Below the pieces are notes generated by a model. That model was not told the DNA's origin. It saw only the letters and a program-made list of their open reading frames with translations, and did no database searches. From contig CM048750.1 in NCBI GenBank assembly GCA_026315105.1, forward strand, positions 162,778,549 to 162,842,548: a stretch of 64,000 nucleotides of DNA, given 5' to 3'. Shown here piece by piece: positions 1-12,099 of the stretch (position 1 is its first letter; each line of letters opens with the position of its first letter). Origin of the DNA: Locusta migratoria. Taxonomy: Eukaryota > Arthropoda > Insecta > Orthoptera > Acrididae. A program made the translations under genes and the position numbers.

Positions 1-733
1 CGGATTTGTCCAGAACACCTCACGTTGACTGTAACCTTTTCACATTGCTAGCAACGCCAGCGATGTTGCAGTTTCTGTTGGTAGCGCTGTGCGCCCATTA
101 CTTCATCAGAATGGGATGGAATAAAGTAGCAAGACTCCTTCAGACAACGAAACTTATATTCTACGACGGTTTCAAAAGAAAAAAATAGATATTTACCGAA
201 AATTGCGAAAAAATGTAATGTAAAATAAAAATATCGGAACCCGATATATGCAATTAATATCGATATTGCGAAGAAAGAATATCGTTATTTATCGAAAAAA
301 TACAGATGTGTATCTATATCGATATTTTATCAGAAGCCCTATTTTGGACGCATAAGATGTTGATGTGACAGTATGAACCAGGGTTGCCATCCTAAAAACT
401 TTTTTCCACGTACTTAAGCAACTAAAAACCTCATATTTTCGCTATCAAACCTCGTACATAGGGTCCGGTGGGGGGGGGGGGGTTCTAAAAATAAATTATA
501 TATAATATCAAGCATTTAAAATATTGTTCTGTTGTTCAACCAAAAATCACACATATTAAGTTAGTGTGATTTTTAGCAGGCATTTCTTAATTAACAAATT
601 TGGAATTAAACAAATAAAATGGCCTTTTTTCTAAACAGAAATTCTGCACCAAGAAGGTTCATTCCCTAACCTCCTTGTTAATCGTCTCGCCAACGCCACC
701 TGGTAATAAGAGGGTAGTTCAAGCAGCTGCCAG

Positions 734-1294
734 TTGCGAGATTCCAGCGTCGGTAAAGCAGATGCAAGACTTAGATTCATTGGGAGAATTCTAAGGAAAT
801 GCAGTCCGAAAACAAAGGAAGTAGTTTACAGTACACTTGTTCGCCCACAGCTTGAATACTGCTCACCGGTGTGTGATCCGTACCAGGTGGGATTGATAGA
901 GGAAGTGGAGAAGATCCAACGGAGAGCAGCGCGCTTGGTTACAGGATCATTTGGTGATCGTGAAAGCGTTACGGAGATGATCGATAAACTCCAGTGGAAG
1001 ACTCTGCAGGAGAGACGCTCTGTCGCTCGGTACGGGCTTTTGTCGAAGTTTCGAGAACTTACATTTACTGAGGAGTCTAGCAGTATATTGCTCCCTCCTA
1101 CGTATATCTCGCTAAGAGATCGTGAGGATAAAATCAGAGAGATTAGAGTCCACACAGAGGCATACCGACAATCCTTCTTTCCGCGAACAATAGATGACCT
1201 GAACAGGAGGGGAAATCGATAGTGGTACTCAACGTACCCTTCGCCACACACCGTTGAGTGGCTTGCGGAGTATGGTTGTAGATGTAGATGTAGA
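734..1294 (+). mobile_element. non-LTR retrotransposon (CR1/L2-like LINE), 5'-truncated 3' end
   Basis: The frame to 1222 encodes the C-terminal end of a LINE reverse-transcriptase protein: RLRFIGRIL, a LVRPQLEYCSPV block, IQRRAARLVTG, LLPPTYIS and KIREIR. The 3' UTR ends in a GTAGAT hexamer array (about 1278-1294), the same tail as the copies at 18.4-19.3 kb (+) and 15.4-17.2 kb (-). The RT catalytic core is missing, so it is a dead 5'-truncated copy. Clade assignment is from motif style only. Confidence 0.8.
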
Positions 1295-3000
1295 AACTGT
1301 GCATGCGCAGAGATGCTGCTGAAACTCGGCACCAGCTCTACCGTACAGTGCTTGTTTGAAATTGGCATCTGCTTCAACGAGCGTAAAGTCAGAACACTAG
1401 GGGCTAGGGCAACGTCAGAATGCTACGCTAACACTGCCATAAGAAAAAATTTTTCCAGTTACCGCTAGACTACATATGTGGACAGCAAGTAACAAAAAAT
1501 TCCTACGTCACAATCTCGGAATCTCGTACATAATTGTATGAGGTTGACCTTATCCTCATACGTCGTACAGTACACCACAAATCTCGTATTTGTACGAGGA
1601 ACCTCGTACGTATGCAGTGGCGGCTGGTGATAATGTGCTAATGTGCTGCAGCACACTGTAAATATATTACTAAAATTATGCCATTGCTCTTCGAAAGCAA
1701 GCGAGAAATTGCTGTAAAATCACATCCTTTCTATTGGAATGCGATCCAGATATCACAATAAAATTATGCCAGTTCCCTTCCAATACGAATTAGAATGCCA
1801 GTAATAAGGATGAAAACGAATTTTGGAGCGGTCTCGCCGCGATAGTTGGAAACCAGCTCCGTGTGCTGAAGTGGGATTCAGCCGCGCTGGTACGTGCGCA
1901 GAGAGGCGGCGCAGTCGTCTGTTCGCTAGTGCGCATGCGCACACGTGACGTCAGGCCTGGCAACTCATGTGTGCTGAAATCGACTGCAGCACCACATCAG
2001 TATTTCTCTTCACACTGCGTGTAACGATTGCGTGTAACATATGTAACATGAAGCCTGAAATTACATTTTTTATACTAACAAGGGTAGATCGTATATTTAA
2101 TCTCGTGTTAAAGAGTTAGTTTCTTACGAGCGAAAACTAAGGTACCTACTGTCATTATAATTTTTCTACGGTTATGTTAAAGGAATTGCGCCGGTAGTGT
2201 AACGGTCAAGACGTACAAGTGGTGGACCTGTGTGTTATTATTTTTGTAATTCCATAGCATTATTTGTGATTATTTAGCGTACCATTTATTCCCTATAATT
2301 TATTTAGTGTGTATAGAAAGTAGCATTTATGATCCATCACTGTAATATGCGTACCGTATTGTAATTTGTTTCTAACGGGGTAAACTTTTACCTACCATAC
2401 TGGCGGCCTCGTGTGACTATGTTGGCAACATGAACAACACGGGAGAAAATCTTTATCAACATGTTTCGCACAGACCAACAAGTAAATATATACTCTATGG
2501 TTGACAGGTTCTTGTATGTAGCCTTGTCCACATAGTGAAAAATATTGCCCTCCTAGAACGAAGATATCATGACAAAACATACATTGCTACACAGTTTCAT
2601 GGTTTCGAAACAGTGTAATTATAATTTATGTTTATGTAATTATAATTTATATGTTTTATGCATAAAAATTGTGAAAAACACTCATCAAAAATAAATATCG
2701 TCCTCATCCTCATTTTCTTTGCTACTGCTGCTGCAGATTTCACTGGTCTCCCTCGTGTATGTAGCATTTGTACCAACAAGCTTCAGTATTTTTTCTGGGA
2801 TTTCATATGAAAAACAACACTTATGTTCACGTCTCAATCCATACCTTACACTCAGAACAGCAGAGAGTGTATTCGTTTTAAGTCTGTTTCTGAGTTTGTT
2901 TTTCATCAAGTTCACTTGGCTAAAAATTCTCGACTTCCGCATTGGAGTATGGTACAGTTAACACTGAAAATGCGAGTGAGACTAACTCCGCAAAAGGATT

Positions 3001-3268
3001 TTCTCCTCCTGCATCGCTGTACTGACTAACCTCTTGCCAGAATGTAGAAGTCGATGTTTGATTCGTCCATTTTATGTAATTAACGTTTCGCCACTGGTTT
3101 TCAATTTTTGTTGGCATTTTGCTCAAAACCCATTTTCTCCTCCTGCATCGCTGTACTGACTAACCTCTTGCCAGAATGTAGAAGTCGATGTTTGATTCGT
3201 CCATTTTATGTAATTAACGTTTCGCCACTGGTTTTCAATTTTTGTTGGCATTTTGCTCAAAACCCATT
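3001..3268. repeat. exact 134-bp tandem duplication inside the hAT remnant
   Basis: Positions 3001-3134 and 3135-3268 read the same by eye over the whole unit. The unit covers part of the hATC coding remnant on the minus strand. The perfect identity in otherwise decayed sequence means the duplication is recent, or an assembly artefact. Confidence 0.85.
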
Positions 3269-3389
3269 GCTAATACCAAACCAGTAATAGGCTGTTCCAC
3301 TGTTTTCAATGTTTCTTTCAAACTTAGTAACGATATTTGTTGGAGTACTTCAAAGTTATCTGGAAGCCTATTCTGAAGCTTATGAACCA

Positions 3390-3415
3390 TTTTTTTTTTT
3401 TTTTTTTTTTTTTTT
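3390..3415. repeat. homopolymer T tract (26 T)
   Basis: Uninterrupted T-run inside the decayed hAT remnant. Confidence 0.9.
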
Positions 3416-4194
3416 GTGAAACTGATACATCTGTCACGTAAAGTTTTCTTTGCATCATCGTTCATATTGGAGAGTTTTAGTTCATTTCCGACTACGTGAC
3501 CGAGGTATGGGGATGGGTCAATATAACTATCAATGCTGCTCTTGAGAGGATCAATTATAACAACTTGATAGGATCCGCATTCTCCGCTTCAAAATGTTTA
3601 ATGGTTTTTTGTAGTTCAACCAGGATATACCTTATTGGCTGGATCCTTATACATATTGTATAAAAGTTCTGCAGTAAAGCAGTGCGCTTTTTGGCGGACA
3701 AGTTCAAAGTGTAATGTCAGTTACGTGGCTAGATAATTAACTATCACACTCACAGACACTGGTACAGCTCACGGTATTCTTCCAACCTCAATGTTAACAC
3801 ACGTTAAGAAAAAGACACTTCACACCACACTGTTGTTACTTGTACAGCGTTTCCAAGAAAGTGCAACTACATTGTGTTGTTGGTATGTTTCAAAACAGTG
3901 AATCGATATGCGGAACTGTTTCATTGTCTCGAAACTTCCAGGTATCACTGTTTCGATACAGTGCTGTTTCATTTGTCGTACTTTGGAGGAACGTTGAAAA
4001 TAATAAATACATTTCTATTCAGAATAAAAACTTCAGAGTTTTGCATTTTTGTTGTGAAAATTATCGAATAATAAAAGTGGCTAGAAATGGCTATATAATA
4101 TCACCAAACTGGCTAGGAATGCCAGCAGTAGCTTTTTTTTTCAAAAACAGTGGCTAGACGTCACTTTAAAATGGCCAGATCTAGCCATAAAATG

Positions 4195-4400
4195 GCTAAG
4201 TTGGCATCTCTGCGCGGCGCTGACAGCCGCTCTCGACACGTGGCGCTGGCCTGCAGTGTGCGGCCCCCGGGCCCCAGTGCGCATGCGCGCGGCCCGCCTC
4301 GCCGTGACGTATCGCCGGCGCCACCTGCGCCCTCGCCACACCGGCCGTCGCTCCCATCTGCTGCATCCCTCACACCCTTTCCCTCTCTCCTACGTCGTTT
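4195..4400. other. GC/CpG-rich island in AT-rich surroundings
   Basis: Dense CpG and GGCCC/GCGC content between AT-rich flanks. Open frames exist in several registers but none resembles a protein family, so they look compositional. It could be an unmethylated regulatory island or an old exon-like relic; no splice or promoter element settles this. Confidence 0.4.
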
Positions 4401-4524
4401 TTCGCAACAAGGGCGGATATTCTGCCACCGGCTGTTCCATTCGTTTATTTCAATCTCTGGCGTGAACACAACCGTTTCCTTTAGCGCACTATTTTCATTA
4501 TATTGTGCCAAATACCATTATCAC

Positions 4525-5676
4525 TAGGGATGCAACATCGTTAATAAAAACATTGATGTTAAGACATCGATGTTCCTGCGGAAAAAATATCGATGTTAAA
4601 AAAACATCGCTCCTGAAAAACGATACATCGATGTTTTTCCGATGTTTCCATACATTTAAGAAATATTAGGAAAAACACGCTGAAATGAAGCTGTGTTGCC
4701 AGAAAGTATCAGCCTTATTTATGTTCTTTCACTAGGCTATGAATACACAGCGAAATGGCAGATTAGAATGAAAAAGAAGTTTGGAATATGGTTTCGCTAC
4801 CTTATTGCGCTGATTTTACTTGGGATTTACATCGATTTGTCCATTTCATGCGAAATAACTTGTGTTTTGTTGACGTATTGCATTTTTCGTAGCTGTCGAC
4901 GTGGAGAAAATTAAACATTATGCATCTTTCAGTTATTACTTAATAATGTATTTTTAAAATGAATATTCATCAATGACGTTTATAAAATAATGTACCTTGC
5001 TGAAATGAGAATCTATGTTATACTTGGCTTGTTGGCTTTTGTCTCGGATTTTTCGTCGACTTTTGTTTGATGTTTTAACTGACGTTTTGACAGTACGATA
5101 TCAGTCTGTTCAAATGTTTGTAAAGCCTATGGCACTCAACTACGGGGTCATCAGTCCCTAAACTTACAAACTACTTATGAACTACTTACGAACTAGGACA
5201 GCACAAATATTCATTCCCGAGGGGGGATTCGAACCCCCGACCGTAGTGGCCGTGCAGACCGTGACTGAAGGTCCTCAGTCCCCTCAGCCACCGCGGCCAG
5301 CGATATCAGTCTGACTGGGTAACACTGTCAAAAATTCGATTCCACTGATGTTGGAGGGTGAAATTTCAGCAATGCCAGCAGCGCGTGTTTGACAAACATC
5401 AGATTAATCATCAGATTGCTTCATATTTCACTTACCTACTATTTCAAAAGTATGAAAACAGCGACGAGCGACGACAGCAGCAGCACCACACTTGAGCTGA
5501 CGCTGGCTGAGCAACTAATAAAGTAATAATGGAGTTGCCAATCAATTGTTGAACGATGTCGCTAGTTTTGGACTTCTGTCGTCGATGCATCGACGATACG
5601 TCGCTGTTCAAAACATCGATGTTTATGGACGAAACATCGATGTTTTCCAAACATCGATGTCTCGTTTGCATCCCTA
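4525..5676. mobile_element. hAT-superfamily non-autonomous element with an intact 8-bp TSD
   Basis: Ends are inverted (TAGGGATGCAA at the left, TGCATCCCTA at the right) and flanked by a perfect 8-bp duplication ATTATCAC (4517-4524 and 5677-5684), the hallmark of hAT transposition. Subterminal regions carry repeated palindromic ACATCGATGT motifs (4,530-4,640 and 5,585-5,665). No transposase is encoded. A SINE is nested at 5109-5300. Confidence 0.88.
5109..5300 (-). mobile_element. tRNA-Leu-like SINE (family A)
   Basis: Reverse copy with a 13-bp TSD CGATATCAGTCTG (5096-5108 and 5301-5313). The head is GGCCGCGGTGGC...GAGG, then a B box GGGTTCGAATCC and the common tail. It sits inside the hAT element. 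Confidence 0.92.
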
Positions 5677-5820
5677 ATTATCACATCATTTCACGATCAA
5701 ATAAACTCTTTTTTTGGCCCACTTTAGGTTACGGTAGTAACACTAAAAGTACGCCTTTGCGATCGTTTTTTGACAGCTCGAAATTTAAATGGAAATAACC
5801 GCTTGAACATTCTTCTCACA

Positions 5821-6560
5821 CGAAAATTGAATAACCGAATTCGTAGAGGAGAAAATTCTCTACAACTTTGATCTCTTATGTTTTTTTCATATCTCGTATC
5901 GTTTCAGAGATATTTTCAAAAATTACGGCGATTTTACGATGTCTGTCTGTTTGTCCGTAACGTGTTTCCTGTTTTTAAGACGAACCGTTCAACTGATCAG
6001 CACCAAAATTTACAGACATAATTGTAGGTCGCCAGAGACTAGAACTTCCCTTTTTCAAATTTTTCGTGCAAAAAATATGGTAGTAATACCAAAAAAATCC
6101 GTTTGTAATATAATTGTAATTGCAAAAGAACCGTTCATCTGATACGAAAAGTGAATAACCTAATTCGTAGAGGGAAAAATTCTCTACATCTTCGCTCTAT
6201 TATGTTTTTTTTCATATATTGCATCGTTGTAGAGATATTTATGAAAATAACGTCGATTTGACGATGTCTGGCTGACTGTAACGTGTTCCCACTATGTTCA
6301 CTCGTTCGGCACCAAATTTTGCAGACATAATTGTTAGCTACCAGAGACCAGAGCCTCGCTTTTTGAAATATTTCAGACAAGAAATACGTTAGTAATACAA
6401 AAAAAGCTGTTTGTAATGTAATTTTAATTACAAATAAACCGTTCATCTGACGTGAAAATTGAATAAACGAATTTGTAGAGGAGAAAATTCTCTTCAGTTT
6501 TTTTCCCTTTTTTTTAAATATATATGTCTCGATATTTGCAAAAATAACGGAGTTTTGACA
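5821..6560. repeat. degenerate tandem repeat, units about 324 and 308 bp (2.3 copies)
   Basis: The phrase GAATAACCGAATTCGTAGAG with its ATTCTCTAC follow-on recurs at about 5823, 6147 and 6455, each time followed by the same order of motifs (TTATGTTTTTTTCATAT, GAGATATTT, ACGATGTCTG, AGACATAATTGT, CCGTTCATCTGA). Copies differ by substitutions and small indels. It looks like a short satellite block. Confidence 0.75.
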
Positions 6561-7070
6561 CCCTCCATTGAATTACGACAACAGGCCGTTCGCAGATGTC
6601 ACGTGACATTGCTCGCCCAGAACTCTCTCTGGCATACGCCATCTTGCGTTGCGTATTTGATGATTTTTCTTATTGTAATTTACACTTTGTCATTTCAAAG
6701 CAATGGCGCACTGAAGAATTAACAAAAACACGTCGTTCTTCGTACAATAAATGATAATCTAGTGTCTACAAATACCATATTAGCATCAGTTAACAACGGC
6801 CATCAATAGTATAAGATTGAAGAATGGAACTCCGAGTTGTTAGCAGTAGCGTAGTGGGCAATGCATTGGACTGTGACGCTGAAGGTCAGTGGTTCGCAAC
6901 CCGCCACTACCTACTTTCTTTTCCTAAAAGGGTTTCAGACACTCTTACTAATTACTTTTTCATTATTTAGATTATTATTTTGGTCTAAAATGTTTGCAAA
7001 AACTTATAAAACTACAAATCTATACTGGGCCGTAAAACACGTCAGTGCTTTTTTTTTCCAAAACAATTAG

Positions 7071-7425
7071 GGCATCAGTTGAGATATCTAGGTTCTGAAG
7101 TATGTCATCGCAGAATGAACTAAAATGGTTTGACATCTTCTAGTCGGTAGAGTGGAGACAAAAACATTACGGTAATCGAGATAGTGGTAATAACAGAAAC
7201 TTGAGGCAGACGGGGTTTACCATACGAATTACACAAGCAGTTGACTTCAAATAGTAGATTGAGCAGGTTGTGCAATGCAAGAACAACGTCACTATGGCGT
7301 GGACAGAAGAAGATTGGAAATGGGACAGACTAGGAGAGAGGTGACTGCATATATTGGAGGACCTGGACGTGATTTCAGACAAAAGGGAACGTTAAAAGTA
7401 ACCAAGGTCGTTCACGGGTAACACC
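7071..7425 (+). mobile_element. Tc1-type transposon, 5' fragment
   Basis: Starts with CAGTTGAGATATCTAGGTT and runs collinear with 14,170-14,560 (shared TATCTAGGTT, AATGAACTAAAA, GACGTGATTTCAGACAA-like phrases). The transposase region past the N-terminal helix-turn-helix is absent. Confidence 0.6.
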
Positions 7426-7429
7426 AACA

Positions 7430-8790
7430 AGCGGTGACTGTTATCTCCGGTTCACAGCTTCGTCGGTGAACGGCCGCGCTCACCTCAGCAGGGCGCCTTA
7501 GTGCGCACGGTCGTTCCGCCGTGGCACATTCCAACACTCCTATTACTTCTCGCCTGACCAGCAAACCTGGTAATCTCCTATGCCCACATGCTGCCGGCCA
7601 CGCAATATTTCAACTGTCTCCCCCTGCCAGATATTTAAATCTGCTCCGGTATTTATCTACCCTATCAAGTACACCAGCTGCGCTGCCAACACCTCTATCT
7701 GCCCTTCCCTTCTCCACTCCATTTCCTGCCTCACACCCCCGTCTCTCACTTACATCTGTCTCCCGCCGTACACCCACACTCCACCAATTCCCCTTGTTTA
7801 TTTCTACTCCCCATTTCTAATTCCGCCCCCGGCCGGTCCCCCTTCCCGAGACACCCCCTCAATCGATATTAGTTCCTAGCGCAGGTTCTCTCTATGTTTA
7901 ATAATTTGTCAGTGTACCTTTAAAAACTTTATTGTTAATGCACAAACGTTTCGTACAGTCTATAAAAGGTATATGGAAGTTCTTTGGCCAAACGTCAGAA
8001 TCTGATAAATGACGTCATAAAGAAATGCATTTTCTGTAGATTCCCCCCCCCCCCCCAAATTCTTCCCAGACTGCACGCAGTAACTCCGCATTGAAAAGCG
8101 TCATACCGTTTCGTACTTTAAAAGGCACTCGGCAGAGGAACAGGAATGTTGTACCGCTGAATGACAACCCCCGCTGTACTGATATTTCTGGAATAACCGA
8201 TGAAAGAAGATATTTTTGTGTGCTTCAATGAATTATTTTAATTTTCTTTAAATTTATATTTTCATTGTTGTACGCAATATGAGTATCGGAGATATAAAGG
8301 GAAATGTAGAATAAGTATCTTTGCATTCTGCTGTTTGGAGATCACTTGTGAATATCTCTGATTGTTAATTAATGTTATCACAGACATTGAGAAGTGTATG
8401 TAATGATATATGCAGGTGATCAACGGTCAAGTTAATAAAATGTTTGGTTTGATTAATCTGAAAGCACGAGTGTGTTATTCAATTGCGTGAGATCATTTAG
8501 CACTAGAATGTTTAACTTTTGACCATTACAAGGTCAGTAAAAGAGAATATTCAGCCTCAACCACCTCTCTCTTATTGGCAACGGGGATGAGAGAACAAGA
8601 AATAAAAATTAAAAATAAATCCTGTCCTGCAATTTAAAATATGATTTTTTGTATCCGTCCGTCAGCCTAGCGTTTGTTGTACCTTCTGGGGACAACAAAT
8701 TTCATTTTCAATATTTTGCATAGTTACTTAAACACTTTAAAAATTCTAAATGCTGTCATAATCTGCTCACCAAGAGGTAAGAATCTTGAT
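7430..8790. other. no gene recognised; pyrimidine-rich and C-tract sequence
   Basis: 7,520-7,870 is strongly C/T-rich on the + strand and gives two overlapping open frames that look compositional. A C-run lies at 8043-8056. The rest is AT-rich with no family resemblance seen. Confidence 0.4.
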
Positions 8791-8797
8791 TTCAGCC

Positions 8798-8970
8798 GCC
8801 GTCGAGTGGCCGAACGTTCTAAGGCTCTTTACTGCGGAGCGCGCGGTTGCTCCTGTCAGAGGTTGGAGTCCTCCGTGGGCCATTGTTGTGTGTGTTAAAG
8901 TAGTTTGTAAATCTAGGGACTGACGATCATAACAGTTTGGTCCAATAGGTTTACAAACATTTCAACATTT
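8798..8970 (+). mobile_element. tRNA-like SINE (family A)
   Basis: Head GTCGAGTGGCCGAACG, a degenerate B box GGTTGGAGTCC, and the tail GTTTGTAAATCTAGGGACTGA ending ACATTTCAACATTTT. Confidence 0.8.
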
Positions 8971-9122
8971 TCTTGAGTTTATCAGACAATTATTACAATT
9001 ACAAACAGATTCTCTATCGCAAAACGATGAAAGGAACAAAGTTTATCACTTACAACATTTGTGCTGTTCATGCGAGAGCACTTCATCTGCCATGGCGTTT
9101 AATACCTTTTTACTAATACCTT

Positions 9123-9250
9123 GCCGCGGCGGAGCGGCCGAGCGCAATGAGGCACTATGCTGCGATGCGCGAGGCGTTACCCGTCGGGTGTTCGAATCCC
9201 CCCTAGCGCATGGATGTTTGTGCCCTATCTATCCCTACACTTACACAAAC
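9123..9250 (+). mobile_element. tRNA-like SINE, 3'-shortened
   Basis: Head GCGGAGCGGCCGAGCGCA and B box GTGTTCGAATCC, followed by GCATGGATGTTTGTGCC. The usual GGACTGATGACC tail is lost. Confidence 0.75.
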
Positions 9251-9627
9251 TAGGGGTATATAAAACAGGATTCTTCCATTTACATAGAAGTAGTAAAGAA
9301 TTAAAGACAAATACAGAGATTTGTGTTAATGATCCCACCACCTAGGGTTTTCTTCTTATTACTGCCCAAGATTATACTCCCCCTCCCCCCACAATAACTA
9401 CTTAAGCGTTTCATTCCCACATTATGAATTGAGCTTTGGAAAAATTAAATTCAGTATTTTCTGTATTAGTAGAGTACACTAAACATCAAAATATGTGTTT
9501 TAAAATTTTTCATTTAACTATTGTTTTTATGTGTCATGTATTTCATGCACAAACAGACGTTTGTATCGAGGTATTTCATTACTTGGGACGTTATTTTGTT
9601 GACAGTTAACGCTGTCAGATGAATAAT

Positions 9628-9818
9628 GTATATATAAAGAAAAGTCTAGAGAGCAAAAATTATTTTTTTTTCCCGACTAGTTTCGGTTCTTCTTTTAGAC
9701 CATCTTCAGGAAATTTAGCTCCATTGATGTTGTGTAGATGAAAATGGTCTAAAAGAAGACCGAAAGTAGTTGGGGAAAAAATTAATTTTTGCACTCTAGA
9801 CTGTTCTGTATATATAAA
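9628..9818. mobile_element. fold-back element with hammerhead-like motifs in both arms
   Basis: Inverted arms (9,628-9,720 and 9,730-9,818) share AGTCTAGAG, GCAAAAATTA and the ACTAGTTTCGG...TCTTTTAGACCATCTTCAGG block. Each arm carries a CTGAAGA/GAAA structured motif (best copy 9675-9709 on the minus strand). Confidence 0.7.
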
Positions 9819-10142
9819 TTTAAATAAGAGTGCTGTTGCCCAATAAATGAAACAAAAATGTTTCCAAAAAATATGAGATAAATAATGCTAGCATAATCTT
9901 CGCCATAGCACCAAATACAAGACAATTCACTGCTGCAATAAAATAAAAAGAACCACACTCACGCTCACACTCAGAGCCACGTACAGACGCAACGTAACAC
10001 TACCTCCAAGACGGACAGATTAATGCGTCAGCAATGGCTACGCGCCATACCAAGCGGCAAAATGTACTAGAAGCATGTTGTTCAACAACAACGCGACTTT
10101 AAGGACTGATATACAAAATCCCGAATAAATAAGCTTTTAATA

Positions 10143-10510
10143 AAACTTTTCTGGCAGATTAAAACTGTGTGCCGGAACCGGGACTCGAACCTGGGACCTT
10201 TGCCTTTCACGGGCAAGCGCTCTACCGACTGAGCTATCCCGACACGACTCACGATGTCGCCTCTTAACTTTACTTCCGCCAGTACCTCGCCTCCTACTTT
10301 CTAAATTTCACAGAAGCTCTCCTGCGAAACCATGCAAGATTAGCACTCCTGGAAGAAAGGATATGGTGGAGACATGGCGTAGCTACAGCCTAAGGGATGT
10401 TTCCAGAATGAAACTTTCACTTTGCAGCGGAGTGGTCGCTGATATGAAACTTCCTGGTAGATTAAAATTCCTGGTTCGAGTCCCGGTTCCGGCACACAAT
10501 TTTAATCTGC
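10143..10510. mobile_element. tRNA-box-ended repeat with short inverted termini
   Basis: The left end carries a complete tRNA-like sequence on the minus strand (10171-10243). The right end (10,446-10,510) repeats its 3' half in the opposite orientation (GGTTCGAGTCCCGGTTCCGG, then TTTTAATCTGC). Both ends share CTGGNAGATTAAAA. The middle holds phrases such as CTGGAAGAAAGGATATGG with no coding capacity. Probably a tRNA-derived retroposon or an end-to-end SINE array piece. Confidence 0.65.
10171..10243 (-). tRNA. tRNA-like sequence (probable pseudo-tRNA head of a repeat)
   Basis: On the minus strand, 73 nt fold into acceptor GTCGGGA/TTCCGGC, D arm GCTC..GAGC, anticodon stem TTGCC/GGCAA and a T arm with GGTTCGAGTCC. 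The anticodon loop CGTGAAA lacks the invariant U33. With the repeat context, this makes a functional tRNA unlikely. Confidence 0.35.
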
Positions 10511-10545
10511 GAAGCATAACATACATTGTATTTAATAGAAGAAAA

Positions 10546-10742
10546 CGGTGGAGCGGCCGAGTGCATTGAGGCACTATGCTGTGATGCGCGAGGTCGTTCC
10601 CCGTCGGGGGCTCTGATCCCCTCTCGGGCATGGACGTTTGTGCCGTCGTTAGAATAAGCAAGTTCATAAGTAGTTTGTACGTTTAGAGACTGATGACCCC
10701 GCAGTTAAGTCTCTTAAGCTTTACAAACATTTGAACATTTTT
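10546..10742 (+). mobile_element. tRNA-like SINE (family A)
   Basis: Head GGTGGAGCGGCCGAGTGC, B-box-like GGGGGCTCTGATCCCC, GCATGGACGTTTGTGCC, then the full tail to ACAAACATTTGAACATTTTT. Confidence 0.85.
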
Positions 10743-10755
10743 AATAGAGGAAACA

Positions 10756-11208
10756 TAATTGTAAAACCATTTATTTTTCTTTTTTCGTCACAGTTGCACT
10801 ATTTGGGAACTGGTAACTAGTTTCGGACTAGTTCGTCCATTTTCAAACCATATGTCTTGTTCCAACCGTAACAATACACTGCATGAAGCAAATGACATAA
10901 AATCGATACGTTGTCCACTGTTAAAAATGATTACATTGACATTTAAAATAGGTTAAAATAGATGTTGCGTTCACGGGCGATGGTACACGTTGGAGGTCCG
11001 TGAATGAAACATCTGTTTTAACCTATTTTAAATTTCAATGTAATCATTTTTTAACAGTGGACAACGTAAGATTTTATATCATTTGCTTCATCTATTGTTA
11101 TGGTTGGAATAAAGAAATATGGTTTGAAAATGGACAAAAAAGTCCGAAACTAGTTACCAGCTTCCAAATAGTGCAACTGTGACGAAAAACGAAAAATAAA
11201 TGGTTTTC
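10756..11208. mobile_element. large fold-back element (about 215-bp arms) with paired hammerhead-like motifs
   Basis: 10,756-10,970 is inverted against 11,000-11,208 (ACCATTTATTTTTC, CGTCACAGTTGCACTATTTGG, GTAACTAGTTTCGGACT, AACAGTGGACAACGTA recur as reverse complements), leaving a loop of about 30 bp. Motifs at 10815-10847 (-) and 11124-11155 (+) have perfect GGAC/GTCC stems followed by GAAAC and ACTAGT. Confidence 0.85.
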
Positions 11209-11399
11209 ATTACATATCCAGTTGCTGATCCTGCCTCATGTTCATAATGATTTTTCATACTAGGAAAAAGTAGAAGATGTAGCTTGATACTTTGTGATGC
11301 TGGAGGGTCTAAGATTTGGGATATATTTTGATATCCTGAAAGAACTCTTAGGTCCACAACCTGAAGTGAAGACTGCCTCGCCGCTGCCTTCTCCCTGAC

Positions 11400-11800
11400 T
11401 GGATCCCGTGGACAGGGCGAGGCGAGGCTATGCGAGCGCGCAGGTGCGTTGCTGGAATCTGCTGGAGGCCTGAGCGATGGCCGGCCGTTACGCGGCGGAG
11501 GCTGGGCCGCTGTTAAGAGATGTGATTATGCAGCGCGCTCGCCACCTGCGCCGCGCCCTGAGCCGGCGCGCAAACAAATCTTTTTCCAAGTCTGCGCCGT
11601 TTGTCAGCCGTCGGCGCCGATAGCGCTGGGCTGCGGCTGCCGGCTGGTCGTGGTCGTGGTGGTCGCGGCGGTGGTGGTCGTGCCGCAGACAGCCGTCCCT
11701 CACCGCCAAACGGCCACACGCCGCCGCCGACAAGAAACAATAGCCCGCCACCGCCAAAGCCCTGAATGTAAATAAGGCGCTCTGCGGGTCGTACGTAAGG
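11400..11800. other. GC/CpG-rich island
   Basis: High CpG density (GCGGCGGAGG, CCGCGCCC, GCCGCCGCCG) and a GTCGTGGTCGTGG array. Both strands have open frames, as expected from composition. It could be a CpG promoter or alternative 5' exon of the downstream gene, but no conserved peptide was recognised. Confidence 0.4.
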
Positions 11801-12099
11801 GCAACCAGTACTGTTTTACGACGGCCACTCCACATGGGTATGCTTTGAAAAATTTACTTATACAGGGATTCCTTCACATCATCAGACCATCAAAATCTGT
11901 AAGTCACTTCTGAGCAGGATATGATAAATACCACTGCTATCTTAAATGCCAGCCTTTGGCGCGAAATCCTTTCACATCTGATCGATGTAAAACGTTATTA
12001 TAAGGTTCTGATGATGCCCCAAAAAAGGCGAAACACGCAACCAAGAATGCGTTTCATTGGAAATGGGCGTTATGACACTGTGAACTCTGAGTAGAATTG

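Larger units (their letters stand above)
2690..3480 (-). pseudogene. hAT-superfamily transposase C-terminal remnant (hATC dimerisation region)
   Basis: On the minus strand the pieces read LRDRCISFT, VHKLQNRLPDN, NQWRNVNYIKW, then FWQEVSQYSD, NPFAEL, SVLTVPYSNAEVE and, in another frame, KNKLRNRLKTNTLSAVLSVR with YGLRR. Order and content match the C-terminal hATC domain of the ZMYM/DUF4371-like hAT transposases (xPxSNAxVERxFS ... KxxLRNRL). Frameshifts, a poly-T tract (3390-3415) and an exact 134-bp tandem duplication break it. A hAT-like end (CAGTGGCGGCTGGTGA, about 1616) lies 1 kb to the left; no partner end was found. Confidence 0.68.

Noticed and set aside
8800..8890. SINE tail phrase GGACTGATGACC as a hammerhead core
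   Set aside because: CTGATGA is present but no GAAA or stem II follows at the right distance in any SINE copy, so SINEs were not counted among the ribozyme-like sites.
11488..11835. Overlapping 75-115 codon frames on both strands in a GC-rich island
   Set aside because: Open in several frames because stops are rare in GC-rich DNA; no recognisable peptide.
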